Shown here: positions 59,210 to 64,000 of the stretch, in pieces
Layout of the letters: each line of letters begins with the position of its first letter
Numbering within the stretch: position 1 is the stretch's first letter
NCBI RefSeq assembly: GCF_002159555.1
Contig: NZ_NFIV01000005.1
Coordinates: 1 to 64,000 of the forward strand
Length of the DNA stretch: 64,000 bases
Reading direction: 5' to 3'
Source: Muribaculum sp. An289
Lineage (GTDB): Bacteria; Bacteroidota; Bacteroidia; Bacteroidales; UBA932
The notes under the pieces: model-generated
The model's input: the letters and a program-made list of their open reading frames with translations, nothing else
Told to the model about the DNA's origin: nothing
Databases searched by the model: none
Translations under genes and position numbers: made by a program

Positions 59210-60373
59210 ATGGAAAAGGCAATATTCGTAGCCGTAATGAAACAGGGGGACGACCCCGGAAAAATAAAGGAATACCTCGATGAACTGGAGTTCCTTGCAG
59301 AAACGGCCGGAGCAAAGGGCGAAAAACGCTTCGTACAAAGACTCGAAAAGGCTAACAGCAGTACTTACATAGGCAGAGGGAAATTAGAGGAAATAAAGGC
59401 GTTTATCGAGGAAAACAGCATAGATTTGGTAATATTCGATGACGAACTGACACCTTCCCAGCTCAGGAACATCGAAAGGGAGCTCCAGTGCAGGATACTC
59501 GACAGGACCAACCTGATACTCGACATCTTCGCCCAGAGGGCAAAGACCGCATACGCAAAGACCCAGGTCGAACTGGCCCAATACCAGTACCTGCTCCCGA
59601 GATTGACGAGAATGTGGACACACCTGGAAAGACAGAGGGGAGGTATCGGAATGAGGGGCCCGGGAGAGTCCCAGATAGAGACAGACCGCCGAATCATCCT
59701 TGAAAAGATATCCAAACTAAAGGAACAGCTGAAGAAAATAGACAGGCAGATGGCCTCTCAAAGGGGAAACAGGGGCTCGCTTGTCAGAATCTCCCTCGTA
59801 GGCTACACAAACGTAGGGAAAAGCACTATAATGAACCTTCTCGCCAAAAGCGATGTCTTTGCCGAGAACAAACTCTTCGCCACCCTCGACACGACGGTCA
59901 GGAAAGTAGTCATAGAAAACGTCCCCTTCCTGCTCAGCGACACAGTCGGATTCATAAGGAAACTCCCGACACAGCTTGTCGAATCCTTCAAAAGCACGCT
60001 CGACGAGGTACGCGAAGCCGACATACTTATGCATGTAGTAGACATCTCCCACCCCAATTTCGAAGAACAGATAAGGGTCGTGGAAGAAACACTGAAGGAC
60101 ATAGGTGCGAATGAAAAACCTGTTTTCATGGTTTTCAATAAAATAGACCAGTACAGATACGAGGAATACGATGAGTTCTCGCTCGAACCTAAAAAACCAG
60201 AAAACTACTCATTGGACGAACTGAAAAGGATGTGGATTGCAAAGGACCACACGCCGAGCATCTTCATATCCGCAAAGGAAAAGACCGGGATAGACAAGCT
60301 CCGCAACGACCTCTACAAAATGGTTGCTGAAATACATGCGGGCCGTTACCCTTTCAACAACTTCCTTTGGTAG
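59210..60373 (+). CDS. hflX: Ribosome-associated GTPase HflX
   Basis: 387 residues from the ATG at 59210 (MEKAIFVAVMKQGDDPGK); a TTG three codons earlier is possible. The HflX N-terminal domain has VIFDDELTPSQLRNIE and DRTNLILDIFAQRA; then RQRGGIGMRGPGESQIETDRR (read in parts) and the G domain GYTNVGKST, DTVGFIRKLP and NKIDQ. It splits stalled ribosomes under stress. It is the last gene before the convergent PpiD-like gene. Confidence 0.95.
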   Translation: MEKAIFVAVMKQGDDPGKIKEYLDELEFLAETAGAKGEKRFVQRLEKANSSTYIGRGKLEEIKAFIEENSIDLVIFDDELTPSQLRNIERELQCRILDRTNLILDIFAQRAKTAYAKTQVELAQYQYLLPRLTRMWTHLERQRGGIGMRGPGESQIETDRRIILEKISKLKEQLKKIDRQMASQRGNRGSLVRISLVGYTNVGKSTIMNLLAKSDVFAENKLFATLDTTVRKVVIENVPFLLSDTVGFIRKLPTQLVESFKSTLDEVREADILMHVVDISHPNFEEQIRVVEETLKDIGANEKPVFMVFNKIDQYRYEEYDEFSLEPKKPENYSLDELKRMWIAKDHTPSIFISAKEKTGIDKLRNDLYKMVAEIHAGRYPFNNFLW

Positions 60374-60384
60374 TCCCGTTCATG

Positions 60385-60425
60385 AAAAACAGATGCGTCG
60401 GGAAAACCGGCGCATCTGCATTTAA
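60385..60425. terminator. Bidirectional terminator between hflX and the PpiD-like gene
   Basis: CAGATGCG (60390-60397) pairs with CGCATCTG (60411-60418), with an inner CGGG/CCGG. On the minus strand it is followed by TTTTTCATG; on the plus strand by CATTTAAAA, so it serves the minus strand better. Confidence 0.7.
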
Positions 60426-60478
60426 AATCAATTAATTATGAAAAGTCTGTCTTTGTATCCAAATATCTTCTTTATATC

Positions 60479-62572
60479 CTAATAGAAGCGTGCCCTGTTG
60501 TCCTTGACATCCGCATCCTGCATCATGACAGGAAGAACGGCGTTCAATGCATACTGGGCAATCATCTGCTCCCTCGACCTTGCATCGTCTTCCGTGTAGA
60601 AAGCACCTGTTTCACGGCTTTTCACAACGAAAACATATACGCCGAGATTACCTTTGACCGGACCGGTCAGAACACCCTCGGAAGCACCCGAAACCGCACC
60701 TATGAAGGACGGGTCGAAGCCCTGCTGGCGTGAAACCGAAGAGAAGGCAATGCCGTCGCGGGAACTTACGGTCGTTCCCAAAGCCTCGGCCACAGCCTCT
60801 ATGGTAGTGCAACCTTCAATGGTCTTTGCCACTTCGGCAGTCCTTGCCTCGGCAAGTTTCCTGTTCTTGAGGTACATCTCGATTGAAGGACGTACATCCT
60901 CCAGAGGTGCATAACCCTCCTTGTGTATCTTGGTCACAGCGGCAACGAAGAAGTATTCGTTGTTAACAGTAATGATAGGCGAAACTTCGCCGGCCTTGGC
61001 CTCGAAGGCCCAACGTGTCACTTCCTTGGTATCCTGATAAGTTCCGAGAGTCCTCGATGACTCCTCTACCCTCTTTGCAGACAACGGGAACAGATTCGCT
61101 TCCCTGCAAGCCTGGGTGAAAAGCTCGTATTTGCCTTCGCTCTTGGCTGCAATCTCGTTCGCCTTTGAATAGAACGAGTTGAAAGTCTCCTTGCTTGCAA
61201 CAGCTTCCTTAACAAGGATTGCCACCTGTTTTTTCAGCTTGGAAGGAGTGCGCTCCTTCACATTTACTATATGGGTACCGTAATCGGTCTTGAGAATGAA
61301 CGGTTTTCCTGTCTTTGCGGAAAGCACGCCCTCAAAGCCCGGAATCATCATATACTGGGTCATCCAGCCTATATCGCCGCTAACGCCGTTATTCATGCTC
61401 TGGTCGGCCGAATAAGTCATTGCAACGTTTGCCAGGGTATTCTTACCGGTCGAAATCACATTGAGCAGACTGTCAGCAAGAGACTCGGATTCGCCCTGGA
61501 GCAGAACATGCTGCACATAGGCGGAATCAGACATGTTTTTCTGATCCATGACCCTTGCAGCCATGAACTTGTTATCCACATTGACTATCTCTGAAACTCC
61601 CGAAACCCTTTTTGCGAAAGCATAGTCATCAAATACCGGCGATATGGAAGCAAGCTCCCCTTCCTCGAAGTAATAAGGATTGAAAGGCTCGTCGGAATTC
61701 CTCATGAGGAAATTCTTCATGTTGTCGGTAGTTGCGAAGTCAGCATACACGGCCTGTATGGCATCGCTTGCGAAATTGATGTCATCGTCGGAAGGTACGA
61801 CCTCGAAAACGACATACTCCAGATCCCTGCTGGCATTCTGCTCGTAATCCTTCTTATGGGACGAATAATACGAGCTTATTTCGGATTCGCTCACCTTTAT
61901 TGTCGAATCTGCGATGCCGAAAGGAACCATTACGAAATCCACATCGGAAGTCACGTTGTTTTCCTCAACGGCCTTGGCAAGCATCAGAGGATTCATGTAA
62001 TCAGATGCAGTGAACAGCGAATTGTATTTCGTATAATATTGCTGGTCAAGTATTACGCTCTGGAGATAATCCCAGTAAAGTTTGAGGTTGCCGCTCTGGT
62101 CCTGAGACATGGCGCTAACGAAATCCCTTACCATCTGAGGGGAGAACACGCCGGCAGCATCCATGAACACCCTGTTGCCGGAAACAAGCGGAGACACCAT
62201 GTCGCCTATTGTCAGATCGAGGACCTCGTCCCCTCCTACCGATATGCCGGCAAGCTCTGCATTCTTAATGAAAAGCATCTGGTCGAGGAACCACTGCCAT
62301 GCCATGTTCTGGATAGCAGTATTCTGCTCTTCAGAGATTGCCGAAGAACCGGTGGACATCTGCGTAATAGCCGTATAGTAATCCACTCTCTTCTGGAAAT
62401 CGGTATAATCCACACCTTTCCCGTCTATTTCCCCCACTTTATTTTTAGAAGACATAAAAGAAAATGCCGTTTCCAATGTTGCCGGATCAATTATGAATGA
62501 CAACAGGGCAATGGCAATAAGTACGGTGATAAGGACACCCAACTTAACGCGAATTTTTTCAATAACCGCCAT
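60479..62572 (-). CDS. PpiD/SurA-type peptidyl-prolyl cis-trans isomerase
   Basis: 697 residues. A membrane anchor (GVLITVLIAIALLSFII, about 12-28) is followed by the SurA-like N-domain and a parvulin domain around residues 345-450 (YVQHVLLQGESESLADSLLN, then DIGWMTQYMMIPGFEGVLSAKTGKPF). A chaperone-like C-terminal extension contains a second degenerate PPIase-like region. It assists folding of exported proteins at the periplasmic face. It has its own promoter at 62614-62607, separate from lptC. Confidence 0.9.
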   Translation of the reverse strand: MAVIEKIRVKLGVLITVLIAIALLSFIIDPATLETAFSFMSSKNKVGEIDGKGVDYTDFQKRVDYYTAITQMSTGSSAISEEQNTAIQNMAWQWFLDQMLFIKNAELAGISVGGDEVLDLTIGDMVSPLVSGNRVFMDAAGVFSPQMVRDFVSAMSQDQSGNLKLYWDYLQSVILDQQYYTKYNSLFTASDYMNPLMLAKAVEENNVTSDVDFVMVPFGIADSTIKVSESEISSYYSSHKKDYEQNASRDLEYVVFEVVPSDDDINFASDAIQAVYADFATTDNMKNFLMRNSDEPFNPYYFEEGELASISPVFDDYAFAKRVSGVSEIVNVDNKFMAARVMDQKNMSDSAYVQHVLLQGESESLADSLLNVISTGKNTLANVAMTYSADQSMNNGVSGDIGWMTQYMMIPGFEGVLSAKTGKPFILKTDYGTHIVNVKERTPSKLKKQVAILVKEAVASKETFNSFYSKANEIAAKSEGKYELFTQACREANLFPLSAKRVEESSRTLGTYQDTKEVTRWAFEAKAGEVSPIITVNNEYFFVAAVTKIHKEGYAPLEDVRPSIEMYLKNRKLAEARTAEVAKTIEGCTTIEAVAEALGTTVSSRDGIAFSSVSRQQGFDPSFIGAVSGASEGVLTGPVKGNLGVYVFVVKSRETGAFYTEDDARSREQMIAQYALNAVLPVMMQDADVKDNRARFY

Positions 62573-62606
62573 GTTTTAAATATTTTTAGTTTCTTAATTT
62601 TCTGGC

Positions 62607-62614
62607 CAAATTTA
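62607..62614 (-). promoter_or_regulatory. -7 promoter box for the PpiD-like gene
   Basis: TAAATTTG on the minus strand, 34 bases before the ATG at 62572. Confidence 0.55.
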
Positions 62615-62636
62615 AGACTGCGAAGATAGTAATTTT

Positions 62637-63257
62637 TTATAACAATGGACCAATAAAATTGACAGAATCGACATAAGTCTTGGTAGAATCATTATTTATG
62701 ATGAAAAAATTGTCGAAAGGACGGAGGATTTTCGAATGCCTCGCCCTCTGGTCCGACTCGATGCCATAGCCCTGCATGAAACCGCTCGGGGAAAACATTT
62801 TTACATAACAGTCGGTAAAAATCCTTTCGTTTTCCTTGTCCCAGTACAGGGTATCGGTCTCCAGGCGTTCGCCCTTGATGATATTGCTGACTACTACATC
62901 CCCGAAAGCCTCCCAGGTCTCCCCTTCCTCCTTCGAATCGACATGGCGGGCCTTCTGCGAATTTATTTCCGTTTCCAAAAGCCCTTCTTCATTATAAATG
63001 AACACATTGAAACCGTCCGGAAAAATTTCGTAGGAAACAGTGTCCTTCACATACCTTTCCATTTTCCGGGCCTCTACCCTCAACTGCATCACACCGTTTT
63101 CGGACTGTATGTGGAAAATCCCTTCGACTACCTGCATCGGAGTCTCGTCGAGGTCGATTTTTTCAGCTTCGCCCAATTCGCTTTTGCAGGAATATAGAAC
63201 AGTAGCAGCCGTGGCCACGACTGCTACTGTCAGTGATGCTATGAATCTTCTCTTCAA
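62637..63257 (-). CDS. lptC: LPS export protein LptC
   Basis: About 206 residues from a TTG at 63257 (KRRFIASLTVAVVATAATVLYSCKSE), seven bases past the upstream stop; no ATG is available without overlapping the neighbour. The lipobox-like LYSCKSE suggests lipid anchoring. The LptC-type body includes EDTPMQ-like DLDETPMQVVEGI, SQKARHVDSKEEGETWEAFGDVVV and a long beta strand series to the end. LptC links the LptB2FG extractor to LptA. Length and context match Bacteroidota LptC. Confidence 0.82.
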   Translation of the reverse strand: MKRRFIASLTVAVVATAATVLYSCKSELGEAEKIDLDETPMQVVEGIFHIQSENGVMQLRVEARKMERYVKDTVSYEIFPDGFNVFIYNEEGLLETEINSQKARHVDSKEEGETWEAFGDVVVSNIIKGERLETDTLYWDKENERIFTDCYVKMFSPSGFMQGYGIESDQRARHSKILRPFDNFFIINNDSTKTYVDSVNFIGPLL

Positions 63258-63264
63258 AGCTCCA

Positions 63265-64000
63265 TTATTTTTGTGTACGGACTTTCGTAGTCTCGGTAAG
63301 ACCGCCGCAGGATACGGTGTAGGAATCCCCGTCGAGAACATTGAACATGAACGCCTCGGCCTGGTCAGGGAAGTATTTCGAATACTGTGCTATAAGCGGA
63401 TTGACCGTATCGGCAAGAGTAGGGTCGGCATTCTTGGCCTTTACGAGATAGTCGACAGCCACCCAAAGCGGAGCCCTCCGGTCTATTTCATTGCCAGGGC
63501 AATCGAGGCTCGCCCATACATTTGCCATGATGACATAGGATTTTCCGGCGAGTGAAGGGTCAAGCTCCATGGCTTTCTTTGCAGACTGCACAGCCTTCAC
63601 ATCCATATTGTTATTCGAACATACCGAACTCATTTCATAGTAATACAGGGCATCCTGGGCCTCGTCCGAATCTGGCCTGTCGATAGCTTCCTGAAGATAC
63701 TGCAAAGCAAGGTCTATTTCGTTGTTGGACTGATAAATCTGATAAAGGAAATGAGCGGATATGTGGGTAGGCTCCAATTCGTCCAAAGACTTGGCGGCAC
63801 GGAAGAACAGGTCGTTGTCAGTACAGTTCTCGGCAGATGAAAGCATCATTATTATGTTGGAAACCAACGCCTTGTCATTAGGAGTAGCATCGAAGCGAGG
63901 AGTAAAGAGCTCGATAAGCCTGTCACAGCTTGCCACATTGCTTGCAATGAAGAGGCTCTCCACGTCCTTAAGCACAGCTTCCAGAGAAGCCGTAGACTTG
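63265..64000 (-). CDS. TPR-repeat protein (N-terminus outside the window)
   Basis: The frame is open to base 64000, so the start is missing; at least 245 codons are visible. Several TPR units are recognisable (FFRAAKSLDELEPTHISAHFLYQIYQSNNEIDLALQYLQEAI, read in parts; MSSVCSNNNMDVKAVQSAKKAMELDPSLAGKSYVIMANVW). The gene directly precedes lptC (7 bases), an arrangement common in Bacteroidota envelope clusters. Probably a periplasmic or outer-membrane assembly helper. Confidence 0.75.
   Translation of the reverse strand, partial: KSTASLEAVLKDVESLFIASNVASCDRLIELFTPRFDATPNDKALVSNIIMMLSSAENCTDNDLFFRAAKSLDELEPTHISAHFLYQIYQSNNEIDLALQYLQEAIDRPDSDEAQDALYYYEMSSVCSNNNMDVKAVQSAKKAMELDPSLAGKSYVIMANVWASLDCPGNEIDRRAPLWVAVDYLVKAKNADPTLADTVNPLIAQYSKYFPDQAEAFMFNVLDGDSYTVSCGGLTETTKVRTQK

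Overview
The window reads as a chromosomal segment from a gut-type Bacteroidota, order Bacteroidales. Evidence: many genes sit behind the Bacteroidota -7 promoter box TAnnTTTG, starts mostly lack Shine-Dalgarno sites, and the gene content is typical of the group (GH92 mannosidase, serine-type sulfatase, large GH2 beta-galactosidase, M6 protease, short lipobox lipoproteins, PspC/PadR genes, split transketolase, B12-dependent ribonucleotide reductase, SufBCD/SufS/SufE). The genus cannot be fixed from sequence alone. A Rikenellaceae-like or related gut lineage is a guess.

Layout. 1-1000: mobile-DNA edge with the start of a transposase, a REP-associated (Y1, HUH) transposase, 11-bp tandem repeats and a REP-like hairpin. 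1005-4933: sulfatase and GH92 mannosidase, overlapping by 4 bp. 5095-5497: dispersed mosaic repeat. 5489-9360: dnaE and a broken small secreted ORF. 9502-15202: alpha/beta hydrolase, a ThiL-like protein without its catalytic residues, and two paralogous FN3 surface lipoproteins. 15444-21905: sufBCD, nrdJ, ispE. 21963-22943: about 1 kb of mosaic repeats, REP-like hairpins and tRNA-Pro(UGG). 23106-28441: LolD-like ATPase, TrmN6, an ECF sigma / putative anti-sigma / Spy-like set, split transketolase. 28555-31295: lepA and a GT2 glycosyltransferase. 31302-34295: a decayed restriction-modification locus hit by a nonsense mutation, a 160-bp MITE and an internal deletion. 34431-41559: GH2, M6 protease and a TPR/OmpA-like lipoprotein. 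41717-44482: sigma-54-type activator, lptE, TPR gene, secG. 44647-46604: PspC, PadR, PspC. 47008-48003: mdh. 48191-48575: more palindromic repeats. 48742-52885: five-gene operon sufS-sufE-sufT-folK-glyS. 52976-64000: ruvA, gcvH, fadD-type ligase, mnmG/ybeY, tonB, hflX, PpiD-like foldase, lptC and a partial TPR gene.

How the genes work together. Housekeeping functions dominate: replication, translation, Fe-S assembly, envelope biogenesis (LptE, LptC, LolD, PpiD, SecG, TonB) and central metabolism. The carbohydrate and protease genes form two small secreted operons without a SusC/SusD pair, which suggests scavenging of host or dietary glycoconjugates. The most unusual content is non-coding: at least four repeat families (REP-like hairpins beside a RAYT-type transposase; a roughly 364-bp tandem mosaic unit with a GGGTAC/GTACCC hairpin; a 160-bp nested-palindrome MITE; a 59-bp GCGAGTTG palindrome), together with the fossil restriction-modification locus. 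All calls come from reading the sequence; no database search was run.
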